NCBI GenBank assembly: GCA_022839105.1
Contig: JALHDH010000013.1
Coordinates: 1-62,965, forward strand
Reading direction: 5' to 3'
DNA: 62,965 nucleotides
Source: a bacterium
GTDB taxonomy: Bacteria > Vulcanimicrobiota > Xenobia > Xenobiales > Xenobiaceae
Position numbers and translations under genes: made by a program. Below are positions 42,843 through 52,235 of this stretch, one piece after another (position 1 is the first letter of the stretch; every line of letters starts with the position of its first letter). The notes below the pieces were generated by a model. That model saw only the letters and a list, made by a program, of their open reading frames with translations. It ran no database searches and had not been told where the DNA came from.

Positions 42843-44537
42843 ATGGTCCGGCGTGTCTCGCTCTGGTGCACCGCGTTCATTCTTCTGACAACCCTGGCTT
42901 CGCTGGGGATCGCCGGGTGCGGAGGGGGCTCCGGCGACTCGGGGAAGGCCCGGACCTCCTCCCGGGATCTCTTCGGGAACCTGACGGTCCGGGTGACCCG
43001 CGAGGAAGGGCCCGTGCGGGTCCAGGTCCAAGGGGACACCATCCTGCTGGCCACGTCCTCCAGCGCACAACGGCTCGTGGTCGAGCTCTTCCCTCTTCCC
43101 GTTCACTCCCCGCCGACCCCTCTGATGGCCCGCAGCTTCGATCTGGTGGACGGGCGGGGCCAGGTGGTGATCGACCAGATCCCCGCCCCCGCGCGCTACA
43201 TGGTTCGCGGCTATCTCTATGAGGGGGCCAACCCCGAGTACACGGCGTCCTTCCTGGTCGAGGACATCGAGATCCTCCCCGGGGTGGTGGCCTCGGCCTC
43301 GACCTCGTTGACCCCGCGGCCCAGCGTGTCGCCGACGGTGTCTCCTTCGCCCGGGGGCCCCCTCTTCCAGGTCGGCACGGGCAGTGAACCGCACGTGGCC
43401 ATGCGAGGCGACGGGCACTTCGTGGTCTCCTGGCAATCCACGGCGGGAGTCTTCGCCCGGGCTTTCCTTCCCGGAGCCACCCCCAGCCCCAAGTGGGATG
43501 AGAAGCAGATCTCCACCGACGGATCCGGAGCCCCCCCCAGCCCCAAGTGGGATGAGAAGCAGATCTCCACCGACGGATCCGGAGCCCCCTACACGGATCC
43601 GGTCCCTGCGATCCACCCCTCTTCGGATCTCTTCGGGGTGGCCTGGGTCCAGTCGACGAGCGGCATGCCCGGAGTCTGGGCAGCCTACTGCAATCTGGGG
43701 GACGGGAGCTCTGCCGGCGATCAGGGCGTTCTGGAGTCGGCCAGCACCGAGGACCTGGCCTCGACGGGATTCGGGATCCCCGGGGATGCGGGGGATCCTC
43801 CGGCGACCCCCGTCGTGAACTTCGAGCGAAGTTCTGGAACCGCCAGCATGATGCGTTCCTACCAGGTTCCGGCTCCCGATGTGAGCTCCGATTTCTTCAG
43901 GGACAGCCTCGTCGGCGCCGCATCCCCGGCCCTGGATGTGGATGTCAATGGAGATTGCGCCGAGGTCTACCACGAAGGCGGCCAAGGAACCCTGAAGCTT
44001 CGCGTCTCCAAGAACGATGCCGCCGGCCCCTCAACCATTTCCGTCGGAGGGGCAGGGGCCGCCGATTTCGTCCGACCCTCCGTGGCCATCCGCAACGGGC
44101 GCATCGCCGTGGCCTGGCTTGATTTCACAGGCTCCGTCATGACCATCTATGTCCAACGCTTCCAGTACACGCCGGGCTCCACCGTCCTGACTCCGGTCCC
44201 GCTGGATTCGATCCCTCACGCCGTGAGCCAGGACCTGACGGGCATCTCCAACACGGAACCTGATGTGGCCATGGACGGCGAGGGGAACTGCGTGGTGGTC
44301 TGGCGCCATTGGCCCATCGAGAGTTCCAAAGCCGTCATCGTCGGGCGTCCCCTGAACTCCGACGGGTCACTCCAACCGCATTTCCAGGCCAGCGTGGACA
44401 ACTCGGTCGACTATGCCTGGCCCTCGGTGGGAATGGACTCTTCGGGCAACTACGTGGTCTGCTGGGGAGTCTGGGATAGCGGCACCATCTACGGTCGGCG
44501 CTATCCCTCCAGTTTCGTCCCCGGGGTGGGGATCTAG
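42843..44537 (+). CDS. Lipoprotein with internal 18-residue duplication
   Basis: A 564-residue lipoprotein: LASLGIAGC provides a lipobox with Cys26. A Thr/Ser/Pro-rich stretch (TPRPSVSPTVSPSPGG) follows a small N-terminal beta domain. From residue about 175 on there are beta-propeller-like repeats of the form HVAMRGDGHFVVSW and DVAMDGEGNCVVVW, as in cell-surface repeat proteins. Function unknown. GGGGAGGA lies six bases before the ATG. It is divergent from the M48 gene across 162 bp. Confidence 0.75.
   Translation: MVRRVSLWCTAFILLTTLASLGIAGCGGGSGDSGKARTSSRDLFGNLTVRVTREEGPVRVQVQGDTILLATSSSAQRLVVELFPLPVHSPPTPLMARSFDLVDGRGQVVIDQIPAPARYMVRGYLYEGANPEYTASFLVEDIEILPGVVASASTSLTPRPSVSPTVSPSPGGPLFQVGTGSEPHVAMRGDGHFVVSWQSTAGVFARAFLPGATPSPKWDEKQISTDGSGAPPSPKWDEKQISTDGSGAPYTDPVPAIHPSSDLFGVAWVQSTSGMPGVWAAYCNLGDGSSAGDQGVLESASTEDLASTGFGIPGDAGDPPATPVVNFERSSGTASMMRSYQVPAPDVSSDFFRDSLVGAASPALDVDVNGDCAEVYHEGGQGTLKLRVSKNDAAGPSTISVGGAGAADFVRPSVAIRNGRIAVAWLDFTGSVMTIYVQRFQYTPGSTVLTPVPLDSIPHAVSQDLTGISNTEPDVAMDGEGNCVVVWRHWPIESSKAVIVGRPLNSDGSLQPHFQASVDNSVDYAWPSVGMDSSGNYVVCWGVWDSGTIYGRRYPSSFVPGVGI
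43481..43588 (+). repeat. 54-bp exact tandem duplication inside the lipoprotein gene
   Basis: Two adjacent copies of a 54-bp unit, period fixed by AAGTGGGATG at 43491 and 43545, encode PSPKWDEKQISTDGSGAP twice in frame. The copies appear identical, so the event is recent or an assembly artefact. Boundaries are accurate to a few bases. Confidence 0.93.
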
Positions 44538-44652
44538 GAACCCCCTCCCGGGAAGGGGCGGGGCGAGGGCCTCGTCCGGGGGGCAGAGCCCCCTGCGGTG
44601 GACCGGATCGGGTCCTCCACATTGCGGAAGCTCCAGAATGGAGAGGTGAACC

Positions 44653-45801
44653 ATGAGACACTTCGGACTCGATGAACTCCAGGAGGTCCTGCAGCCTCGC
44701 GAGGGGCCGGCGATCACCCTGATGGTGCCCACCCTGGCGGGGGGGACCGATTTCCGACAGAACTCCGTGCGTTTCAAGAACCAGATCCGGGTCGCCGAGG
44801 AGGCCCTCTCCGCCCGCGGGCTCTCCGCGACGCGCATCAAGGAACTGATGGCGCCCGCCACCGAGATGTTGGGGAACACCCCCTTCTGGGAGAAGCAGAA
44901 GCGGGGCCTGGTGATGTTCCTGTCCCCCCGTTTCAGCCGCTACTACCGGGTTCCCCTGGCCCTTCCCGAGATGGCCGTGGTCTCGGATGGCGACTTCCAT
45001 GTCAAGCCCCTGCTGCCCCTGGTGGCCGAGACGGGACGCTTCTTCCTTTTGACCCTGAGCCAGAACCGGGTCACGTTGTATGAGGCCTTCCGTGAGGGGA
45101 TGACCGAGATCGAGCCGATCGGCATGCCCCCCAGCCTTCGAGAGTTCCTCGAACAGCAGGGGGTCGAGGGGGGAAGGCAGTTCCAGACCCGCTCCCTGGG
45201 CGCCTCGGATCGAAGCGGAGTCTCCCACGGCCACAATCCGGCAGACCAGGACAAGGAGCGCCTGGCCGAGTACTTCCGGGAGGTGGAGAATGCCGTCTGG
45301 CAGGTCCTGCGCCACGAGCGGGTCCCCTTGCTGCTGGCCGGAGTCGAGTATCTCCACCCCATCTATCGCGAGGTCAGCCGCCATCCCCACCTGATGGAGC
45401 AGGGATTGCACGGCAACGTCGAGGGGATGAGCGAGGCGGAGCTCTTCAGCCGGGCCTGGGAGATCATGGAGACCCGGTTGCAGCAGCACCGCAACGCGGC
45501 CCTGGCCCGCTTCCGGAACAAGGTCGGCACGGGTCTGACCTCGACCGAGCCCGCCCAGGTGGTGCCTGCGGCCTGCCAGGGGCGCATCGACACCTTGTTC
45601 GTTCCGGTCGGAGTCCAGGTCTGGGGACGCTACCTTCCCGAGACCTCCGAGATCGAGCTTTCGGCGCCTGGAACCAACGGTCAGATGGACCTGCTGAACG
45701 TGGCTGCCGTTGCGACCCTGACCTCGGGGGGGCGCGTCCTGGTCCTGGAACCCTCCGAGATCCCGGGCGAAGGGAAGGCGGCCGCCATCTTCCGTTACTA
45801 G
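44653..45801 (+). CDS. baeRF-type release-factor-fold protein
   Basis: A 382-residue protein with the look of bacterial archaeo-eukaryotic release factor (baeRF) homologues: an N-terminal domain with ITLMVPTLAGGTDFRQN, a middle domain with RFFLLTLSQNRVTLYEA, and a C-terminal segment with GRIDTLFVPVG. The group is predicted to act at ribosomes or to hydrolyse nucleic acids, but function is not established. GGAGAGGTG precedes the ATG by a few bases. It ends just before a strong hairpin. Confidence 0.75.
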   Translation: MRHFGLDELQEVLQPREGPAITLMVPTLAGGTDFRQNSVRFKNQIRVAEEALSARGLSATRIKELMAPATEMLGNTPFWEKQKRGLVMFLSPRFSRYYRVPLALPEMAVVSDGDFHVKPLLPLVAETGRFFLLTLSQNRVTLYEAFREGMTEIEPIGMPPSLREFLEQQGVEGGRQFQTRSLGASDRSGVSHGHNPADQDKERLAEYFREVENAVWQVLRHERVPLLLAGVEYLHPIYREVSRHPHLMEQGLHGNVEGMSEAELFSRAWEIMETRLQQHRNAALARFRNKVGTGLTSTEPAQVVPAACQGRIDTLFVPVGVQVWGRYLPETSEIELSAPGTNGQMDLLNVAAVATLTSGGRVLVLEPSEIPGEGKAAAIFRY

Positions 45802-45824
45802 GATTCGGGAGTCCCGGTCGACCT

Positions 45825-45865
45825 GGCCTCAGGGTCACCCGCAAAGGGCGACCCTGAGGCCTTTG
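45825..45865 (+). terminator. Terminator hairpin after the baeRF gene
   Basis: A perfect 12-bp stem, GGCCTCAGGGTC/GACCCTGAGGCC, with a 13-base loop is followed by TTTGT. The stem is unusually long but the T tract is short. Confidence 0.7.
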
Positions 45866-45967
45866 TCCAGCCTCCGGCGCCCCTGCCCCTCGAAAAGGAG
45901 GGCTCGACCGGACGCTCGAAGGCCCCGCCGCCCCGGGCCCCCGAGCCCGGCCCTTTCGAGGTCCCCG

Positions 45968-47275
45968 ATGCGCATCGCCATGTTCGTCTTCAACCCGTGC
46001 ACCCGGGACCCCCGGGTGGATCGGGAGGCCTGGGTCCTGGCCCGTGCAGGGCACCAGGTGCGGGTCCACGCCTTTCTCGAACCAGGGCTCCCCGTTCGCG
46101 AGGTCCGGAACGGCTACGAGGTGGTCCGCACGGATCAGCGTCCGGCCTGGAGGCGTTTCTTCGATGATCGGCTCCTGGCCCGCCTGAAGAAGGGGGCGAA
46201 GCGTCCCGGGCCCCAGGAGTCGCTCCCCCCGCGTTCGGGCGAGCCCTTCCGGGACCCTCCGGACCGCGATCCCGAGCCCGGAGGATGCCCGCCACCCTCT
46301 CGAGGCGACCTGGCTTCGAAGGCTTCCCCCGAGGTGCTCCGGCATCAGGCCTATATCGCGCGGATCAACGGGATCTGGGCGGGGATGGCGGCTTCCTGGA
46401 GGCCCCATGTCTGCCACGCCCACGACCTGGACACCCTCCAGGCTGCCGCCGAGGCCGCCCGGGCATCCGGGGCCCGGCTGGTCTACGATGCGCACGAGTT
46501 GTGGACCGAGCAGCACTATTTCGCGTCCCACGAGGAGATCGAGGCCTGGCAGGCCTTGGAATCCCGCCTGGCGCCCCTGGCCGACCGGGTCCTGACCGTG
46601 AACGAGTCGATCGCGCGCGAACTCGAGCGGCGCTACGGCCTGAAGGGGGTCGTGCCGCTCCTGAACTGTCCGCGTCTGGTGACCCCTGGAAAGGACCGGC
46701 GCGGACGGCTTCGCGACTTCTCTGAGGGCCGGCCTGTGGCCCTGTTCCAGGGGGGGTACATGGCCGACCGCGGCCTGGAGGAGCTGGTGGTGGCCGCCAG
46801 CCTTCAGGACCGGGTCGTGGTGGCCCTGAGGGGGTCTGGGGAGCGTGAGGAGGCTCTGCGCGAACTGGCGGCCCGGCATGGGGATCGGGTGCTCTTCCTG
46901 CCTCCGGTCCCGGCCTCCGAGATGGTCGAGGGGTCCGCCGAGGCGGATATCGGGATGATTCCCTACCTGCCGACCTGCCTGAACAACTACCTGTGCACTC
47001 CCAACAAGCTCTTTGAGTACATGATGGCCGGAGTGGCGGTGGCCGGGGCGGATGTTCCCGAACTGCGCCGCTTCATCGGGGAGGGGGATCTCGGTTCGCT
47101 TTTCGACCCCCGCAGCCCCCGGGACATCGCCCGGGCCCTGGTGGAACTCTCCGAGCCCGGCCGGCTGGCGGGGTGCGCGGCGCGTGCCCGTCGGGCCGCC
47201 GAAGAGCGCTATCATTGGGAGCGGGAGGGAGAGAAGCTGGTGGACCTGTATCGGGATCTCCAGGCTCGCTCCTAG
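45968..47275 (+). CDS. Group 1 glycosyltransferase (GT4-like)
   Basis: A 435-residue GT-B-fold glycosyltransferase. The N-terminus MRIAMFVFNPCTRDPRVDRE is typical. The donor-binding C-terminal half has FEYMMAGVAVAGADVPELR, like the E-x7-E motif region of GT4 enzymes, though the first Glu and surrounding residues differ. A basic, Pro-rich insertion occupies about residues 75-115. ATG 45968 follows GAGG. Likely role in polysaccharide or glycolipid assembly; sugar unknown. Confidence 0.82.
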   Translation: MRIAMFVFNPCTRDPRVDREAWVLARAGHQVRVHAFLEPGLPVREVRNGYEVVRTDQRPAWRRFFDDRLLARLKKGAKRPGPQESLPPRSGEPFRDPPDRDPEPGGCPPPSRGDLASKASPEVLRHQAYIARINGIWAGMAASWRPHVCHAHDLDTLQAAAEAARASGARLVYDAHELWTEQHYFASHEEIEAWQALESRLAPLADRVLTVNESIARELERRYGLKGVVPLLNCPRLVTPGKDRRGRLRDFSEGRPVALFQGGYMADRGLEELVVAASLQDRVVVALRGSGEREEALRELAARHGDRVLFLPPVPASEMVEGSAEADIGMIPYLPTCLNNYLCTPNKLFEYMMAGVAVAGADVPELRRFIGEGDLGSLFDPRSPRDIARALVELSEPGRLAGCAARARRAAEERYHWEREGEKLVDLYRDLQARS

Positions 47276-47288
47276 GCCGACAGGCCTC

Positions 47289-47765
47289 TCAGGGTTGCGG
47301 TTCTTCGCCCAGGCCGAAGACCACCACCCGGGCCGGGGAGCCGGCCAGCACTGCCGTCAACCGGCTACGGGAGTACACGTACAGGATCGATTTCCCCTGT
47401 CCGGGGCGGCGTTCCGAGGGTTCGCCCAGGACCGCCTTCAGCTCGGGGAGGCTGGCCCCTCGGCGCAGGAGTTCCTTGCCCTCCCGCTCGAGGCGGCTTC
47501 CGGTGACGAAGCGAACCCGGCCGGACGGATCGAAGTAGATGGCCGGGTCATCCTGTCCGCGGACCCCCTGATGTTCGCGGCGATAGGCCCAGACAGGCGG
47601 ATTCTTCTGCTCGAGCTGGGGAGGCCCCAGGGCCTTGCGGACCTGACCGGAGCTCATCGCGGGCCGGACCCCGTAGACGCTCAAGGAGCCCTCGGCCTGA
47701 CCGGGATGGGAGACCAGCAGGGCCAGGGCCAGCAGGGCCAGGGAGATCAGGACGCGTCTGGGCAT
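47289..47765 (-). CDS. Exported BamE/SmpA-like small protein
   Basis: A 158-residue protein with a signal peptide (VLISLALLALALLVSHPGQAEG). The mature part contains VRPAMSSGQVRKALGPP and, later, IYFDPSGRVRFVTG, the layout of BamE/SmpA-fold proteins (a G-x4-V-x3-LG-x-P helix then beta strands). No lipobox, so unlike BamE it would be soluble in the periplasm. It starts 15 bp after the dipeptidase stop. Confidence 0.65.
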   Translation of the reverse strand: MPRRVLISLALLALALLVSHPGQAEGSLSVYGVRPAMSSGQVRKALGPPQLEQKNPPVWAYRREHQGVRGQDDPAIYFDPSGRVRFVTGSRLEREGKELLRRGASLPELKAVLGEPSERRPGQGKSILYVYSRSRLTAVLAGSPARVVVFGLGEEPQP

Positions 47766-47779
47766 GCGCGGCAGTTTCT

Positions 47780-48847
47780 TCACGACCCGCTCCGAGGCCT
47801 CCAGCTTTCGCCCAGGACCCGCACCCAGTTGCCCTGGCACACGGCCTGGAGGTCTTCGCCCTGGAATCCGGCCTTCTCCAGGGCCTGGATGACCCGGGGC
47901 AGCCCCGTGACATCGCCGATCTCGCGGGGAATCAAGGCTCCATCGAAGTCCGAGCCCAGGGCGAGGTGTCGGGGTCCCATCCGCTCGGCCAGGTATTCCG
48001 CGTGCCGGGCGAGGACCTCCAGGGGGGTGTCGGGATCCCTTCTGCCATCAGAGCGCAGGTCGCTGACGCAGAAGTTCAGTCCCACCACTCCATCGCTGTC
48101 CCGGATGGCCTCCAGTTGGCGGTCGGTCAGGTTCCTGCAGGAAGGGCAAAGGGCATGGGCGGCCGAGTGGCTCACCACCAGAGGGGCCTGGGAGATCCGG
48201 GCGACGTCCCAGAAGCCTTGTTCGTTGAGGTGGGCCAGGTCCAGCATCATTCCCAGTCGATTGCACTCCCGGACCAGGCGCCGGCCGGCCAGGGTCAGGC
48301 CGGGACCCGTGTCCGGAGAGCCTGGGAAGCCAAAGGGCACCCCTGTCCCGAAGGCGTTCGGGCGGCTCCACGTCAGCCCCAACGAGCGCACTCCAGCCCC
48401 AAGCAGGAACTCCATCCGGCGCAGGTCGGGGTCCAGGGCCTCGGCCCCCTCCAGGTGCATCACCGCTGCGAAGACCCCGTGATCCAGGCACCACTGCAGA
48501 TCCTCAATCCCCCGGACCAGGCGCACGGCTCCCCCCGATTCGCGCTCGATCTCGAAGAGGCGTCCGGCCACTTCCAGGGTTTCCTGCAGGGCCCGCGCGG
48601 GATCCAGGGGCGGGTCCATCAGGGGGAAGCGGTCCGAGCGGGACTGCAGGAAGGCCTGCTCGTCCCCGGGGTGGCGGTTCTCCTCGATGAAGATGGCGAA
48701 GAGTCCGCCGGCCAGGCCTGCCTCGCGGGCCCGGGGAAGGTCCAGGTGACCGTCCTGTCCCCGTTCGAGGAAATTCCCCCGGGCGGGGGCGCCCGGGGGG
48801 TAGAGTCGGGTCAGGCAGTCGTTGTGTCCGTCGAAGATCGTGGGCAT
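47780..48847 (-). CDS. Membrane-dipeptidase-family peptidase (M19)
   Basis: A 355-residue zinc dipeptidase of the renal-dipeptidase family. DGHND near the start (His8, Asp10) gives the first metal ligands, MHLEGAEAL the bridging Glu, and LDLAHLN and SHS further ligands. No signal peptide is seen, so it is probably cytosolic, unlike its mammalian namesake. The substrate may be a D- or L,D-dipeptide. It is divergent from the Nudix gene over 76 bp. Confidence 0.88.
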   Translation of the reverse strand: MPTIFDGHNDCLTRLYPPGAPARGNFLERGQDGHLDLPRAREAGLAGGLFAIFIEENRHPGDEQAFLQSRSDRFPLMDPPLDPARALQETLEVAGRLFEIERESGGAVRLVRGIEDLQWCLDHGVFAAVMHLEGAEALDPDLRRMEFLLGAGVRSLGLTWSRPNAFGTGVPFGFPGSPDTGPGLTLAGRRLVRECNRLGMMLDLAHLNEQGFWDVARISQAPLVVSHSAAHALCPSCRNLTDRQLEAIRDSDGVVGLNFCVSDLRSDGRRDPDTPLEVLARHAEYLAERMGPRHLALGSDFDGALIPREIGDVTGLPRVIQALEKAGFQGEDLQAVCQGNWVRVLGESWRPRSGS

Positions 48848-48923
48848 GGGCCCAGGTATACGCAGTCCGAGGTGGGGTTCCTACCTGGAAGGGGAGCTTC
48901 CCTGTTCCTGGAATTCCGCGGGG

Positions 48924-49538
48924 ATGAGGCCCACCCTCGCCGAGATCCGCTCTCGCCTGCGGAATCACCCCCCTCGCCTCCTGGATCCCCGGCCTCCATC
49001 CTGGAGGCCGGCGGGGGTCCTGGTTCCCCTCCTGCTCCGGCCCGAGGGATGGCACCTGGTGCTGATTCGTCGGGGGGCGCAACTGGCCCATCACCGGGGG
49101 CAGATCGCCTTTCCCGGAGGTTGTCACGAACCCCAGGATCGGGATCTCCAGGAGACGGCCCTGCGCGAGGCCGTCGAGGAGATCGCCCTGCGCCCTGAGG
49201 GGCTCGATTTCCTGGGGAGGCTGGATGACGTCTGGACCCCCACGGGCTTCGTCATGAGCGCATTCGTGGCCGCCCTGCCTCATCCCCAGGACTTTCGGCC
49301 TCAGGCCGAGGAGGTGGAGGAGGTCCTGGAGATCCCCCTGGGAGACCTGATCCGTGAAGGGGTCTACCGAGAGGAGATCTGGACTCGGAAAGGCCAGGCG
49401 ATCCCGGTCTCCTTCTTCGACCTGGAAGACGTGACGGTGTGGGGAGCCACGGGGAGGTTGGTGGCCCGATTGCTGGAGGTGGGATTCGGCTGGAGGAATC
49501 CCGGTCTTCCTTGGCGACCCGGACCTTTGCCCGACTGA
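48924..49538 (+). CDS. Nudix hydrolase (CoA pyrophosphatase-like)
   Basis: A 204-residue Nudix enzyme. The Nudix box is recognisable as GGCHEPQDRDLQETALREA followed by VEEI. The preceding QIAFPGG and the TPTGFVMSAFVA segment match the NudL/CoA-diphosphatase subfamily, which splits CoA and related dinucleotides. ATG 48924 has only a weak ribosome site. Confidence 0.85.
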   Translation: MRPTLAEIRSRLRNHPPRLLDPRPPSWRPAGVLVPLLLRPEGWHLVLIRRGAQLAHHRGQIAFPGGCHEPQDRDLQETALREAVEEIALRPEGLDFLGRLDDVWTPTGFVMSAFVAALPHPQDFRPQAEEVEEVLEIPLGDLIREGVYREEIWTRKGQAIPVSFFDLEDVTVWGATGRLVARLLEVGFGWRNPGLPWRPGPLPD

Positions 49539-49596
49539 CAGGGACTGGGGGGGCGGCCTGGAAGGAGGCCTTGATCCCGGCTTCCAGGAGGTCCAC

Positions 49597-51159
49597 TTGG
49601 TCGAGGCGTGCGCTCTTGCTCCAGTCGGCTCCCCGTCCGACGAGCCACGGTTCCGCCGGATCCAGGCGCGACTTCCCGAGATCTGGAGAAGCCTGGCCGA
49701 AGAGCCCCAGCGGGAAAGGACCGTGGTGGTGCTTCCCTCCATGTCCCTGGACCCGTGCGAACTGGCGCGCCTGGGGGGCTCGGTCCACTACGAGGAGCGC
49801 CTGCTCTTCTTCCTGACCCTTCTCAGCCTTCCCCGGACCCGCCTGGTCTACCTGAGTTCTTGCCCCATTCCCGACGAGGTCGTCTCGTATTACCTGAAGT
49901 TCCTGCCCGGGGTCCCTTTCTCGCACGCGCGAGCCCGATTGCGCATGCTTTCGGTGATGGATCGTTCCGACCGACCCTTGGCCTGGAAGATCCTGGAACG
50001 CCCGGCCTTCCTGGAACGTCTGCGGCGCTGCGTGGTGAATGCGCCGGATTCCTATCTGGAAGTCTATCGTTGCACCCCGCTGGAGCGTCAGCTCGCGGTG
50101 GCCCTGGACCTGCCGGTCCTGGGCGCGGATCCCGGGCACCTTCACCTCGGGACCAAGAGCGGCTCGCGCAGGGTCTTTGCCGAGGCTGGCGTCCCCCATT
50201 TCGAGGGATTCTCCGACCTGCGCGATGAGCAGGACATCGCCCAGGCGGTGGTCGCTCTGGTCCGGCGGGACCCTCGGCTCAAGCGGGTCATCCTGAAGCT
50301 GAACGAGGGCTTTGCGGGGGCTGGAAACGCCGTGCTGCCGCTGGGGTCGATGCGGATCCTCGAGGCGGGAAGCCAGCCTGAGGCCGTCCGCAGGGTCCTT
50401 GAGGGACTGCCCCGGCGTCTGCGCCTGCCCGGAGGAGGCACTCCGGAACACTACCTGCAGACCTTCCGGCGCCAGGGGGGCGTGGTGGAGGTCCTGACCG
50501 AGGGGAGACGGCGCGAGGCCCCGACGCTCCAGCTCTACCTGACCCCCCTGGGCGAGGTCCTCCTGGATTCCACCCATGATCAGATCATGGGTGGCCCCGG
50601 GCAGATGAACTTCCTGGGGTGTCGATTCCCCGCCCGTCCGGAACTCCGGGCGGGCCTCCACGGGGCGGGTCTGACCCTGGGTCGTCATCTGGCAGGACTG
50701 GGGGTGGTCGGTCCCCTTTCGATCGATTTCCTGGCCTTGCCCGGCCGTGGCGGAACCTGGCGCTTGAATGCCCTGGAGATCAACCTTCGTCGCGGGGGGA
50801 CCACCCACTCGCTTCAAGCCTTGCGCTTCTTGACGGGCGGGCGTTATCATCCGGAGGATGGCGGGTTCCATCTGGCAACCGGCGAGAAACGCTACTATAT
50901 CGCCACCGACTCGGTGGCTCCGCCGTCGGCTCGCGGCCTGGGACCTCAGGATCTGATCGACCTGATCACCGATGCCGGCCTTCACTATAATACTTCGACT
51001 CACCGCGGCGTGGTCTTCCACATGATCGGCTCCCTTTCACAATACGGGCGGGTGGGAGCGACCTGCATCGGAACCACGCCCGAGGACGCCCAGGGCCTCT
51101 TCGAACAGACCCGACGGATCCTGGATGAGGAATCGAGGGAGACCCGATGGATCGGTTAG
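49597..51159 (+). CDS. ATP-grasp ligase of the PGM1 (peptide ligase) type
   Basis: A 520-residue protein that resembles PGM1-type carboxylate-amine ligases. An N-terminal pre-ATP-grasp domain (VVVLPSMSLDP) is followed by KSGSRRVFAEAGVP, LKLNEGFAGAGN (ATP lysine region) and WRLNALEINLRRGGTTH (metal site). A C-terminal domain (YHPEDGGFHLATGEKRYYIA) completes the PGM1-like layout. It would couple an amino acid or peptide to an unknown carboxylate. TTG start lies five bases after GGAGG. The stop overlaps the next gene by 13 bases. Confidence 0.75.
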   Translation: MVEACALAPVGSPSDEPRFRRIQARLPEIWRSLAEEPQRERTVVVLPSMSLDPCELARLGGSVHYEERLLFFLTLLSLPRTRLVYLSSCPIPDEVVSYYLKFLPGVPFSHARARLRMLSVMDRSDRPLAWKILERPAFLERLRRCVVNAPDSYLEVYRCTPLERQLAVALDLPVLGADPGHLHLGTKSGSRRVFAEAGVPHFEGFSDLRDEQDIAQAVVALVRRDPRLKRVILKLNEGFAGAGNAVLPLGSMRILEAGSQPEAVRRVLEGLPRRLRLPGGGTPEHYLQTFRRQGGVVEVLTEGRRREAPTLQLYLTPLGEVLLDSTHDQIMGGPGQMNFLGCRFPARPELRAGLHGAGLTLGRHLAGLGVVGPLSIDFLALPGRGGTWRLNALEINLRRGGTTHSLQALRFLTGGRYHPEDGGFHLATGEKRYYIATDSVAPPSARGLGPQDLIDLITDAGLHYNTSTHRGVVFHMIGSLSQYGRVGATCIGTTPEDAQGLFEQTRRILDEESRETRWIG

Positions 51160-52232
51160 AGGATTCCGTGCCGATCCGGCCCGGGTCGAGCGTCCTGGAT
51201 GGGGTGACCTCCGAGGACCGGGAGCGTCTTCTGACCGATATCCTGCGTGAGGTCTCAAGGGCCTTCTACCTGACCCTGCGCGCCCTCCCGAGCGGGGTCC
51301 GAGAACCCGTGGCCCTGGCCTATCTCCTGGCGCGAGCGGCCGATACGGTGGCGGATACCCCCACCTTGGAACCCAAGGTCCGGCTCCGCTGCCTGCTGGA
51401 GTTCCGCGATCAGATCGAGGGCCCCCCCTCCGCTGCCGTCCTGCAGCGGTTGCAACGCGAGGCTCAGGCCTCGAATTCTGGGGAAGAGGCCCTGCTCTCG
51501 GCGCTGCCGGCAGCCTTCGCGCTGCTGGAGGATCTCGAGACCTCCGATCGGGTCGAGGTGCGCCGAATCGTCCGCGTCCTGATTCGCGGCATGGAGATGG
51601 ACCTGGTCACCTTTCCCGGAGCCCTGGCCGAGGCGGCGGACCTCGATGAGTACACCTGGCTTGTCGCCGGGTGCGTGGGCGAGTTCTGGACCCGGGAGAC
51701 CATGGCGCATATCCGGGCCTTGCGCGATTGGGATGTCCACAGGATGGTCGAGTTGGGATGCCGTTTCGGGAAGGCTCTGCAATTGACCAACATCCTGCGC
51801 GACCTGCCCAGGGATCTGCGTGCCGGAAGGTGTTATCTCCCCGCAGGCGAGTTGTTGGCCTGCGGTCTGGCGCCCCATGATCTGGTCTGCGAGAATCTGG
51901 CCCATGCCTGGCCGGTCCTGGAACGCTGGGTCCGGGTGGCCCTGGGGCACTTCCAGGCGGCCGAGGACTATGCCCGGGCCATTCCGCTGCGTTGCCTGAG
52001 GCTGCGCCTGGCCGTCCTGTGGCCCATCCTGATCGGGTTGCAGACCCTGGTGTTGCTGGTGCGCAGTCCCAGGTGGCTGGACCCGTCCTGCCGGATCAAG
52101 GTCCGCCGGCCCTGGATCTATCGGATGCTGGTCTTCTCGGTCCCGGCGGCCCTGTGTCCGCCGCTTCTGGACCTCTGGCTGCGGCGACTCCATCGCCGGA
52201 TCGACGAGGCCCTGCGCAGGGGCCCTGCCTGA
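51147..52232 (+). CDS. Squalene/phytoene synthase family protein
   Basis: A 361-residue trans-isoprenyl diphosphate synthase of the squalene/phytoene class. The first Asp-rich motif is DTVAD (residues 66-70). The second is in LTNILRDLPRD, followed by GRCYLP. The C-terminal region has two hydrophobic helices (LWPILIGLQTLVLLVRS and LVFSVPAALCPP), as in squalene synthases, suggesting membrane association. It overlaps the ATP-grasp gene, so their translation is coupled. No dehydrosqualene or hopene cyclase gene is nearby. Confidence 0.85.
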   Translation: MDRLEDSVPIRPGSSVLDGVTSEDRERLLTDILREVSRAFYLTLRALPSGVREPVALAYLLARAADTVADTPTLEPKVRLRCLLEFRDQIEGPPSAAVLQRLQREAQASNSGEEALLSALPAAFALLEDLETSDRVEVRRIVRVLIRGMEMDLVTFPGALAEAADLDEYTWLVAGCVGEFWTRETMAHIRALRDWDVHRMVELGCRFGKALQLTNILRDLPRDLRAGRCYLPAGELLACGLAPHDLVCENLAHAWPVLERWVRVALGHFQAAEDYARAIPLRCLRLRLAVLWPILIGLQTLVLLVRSPRWLDPSCRIKVRRPWIYRMLVFSVPAALCPPLLDLWLRRLHRRIDEALRRGPA

Positions 52233-52235
52233 AGT

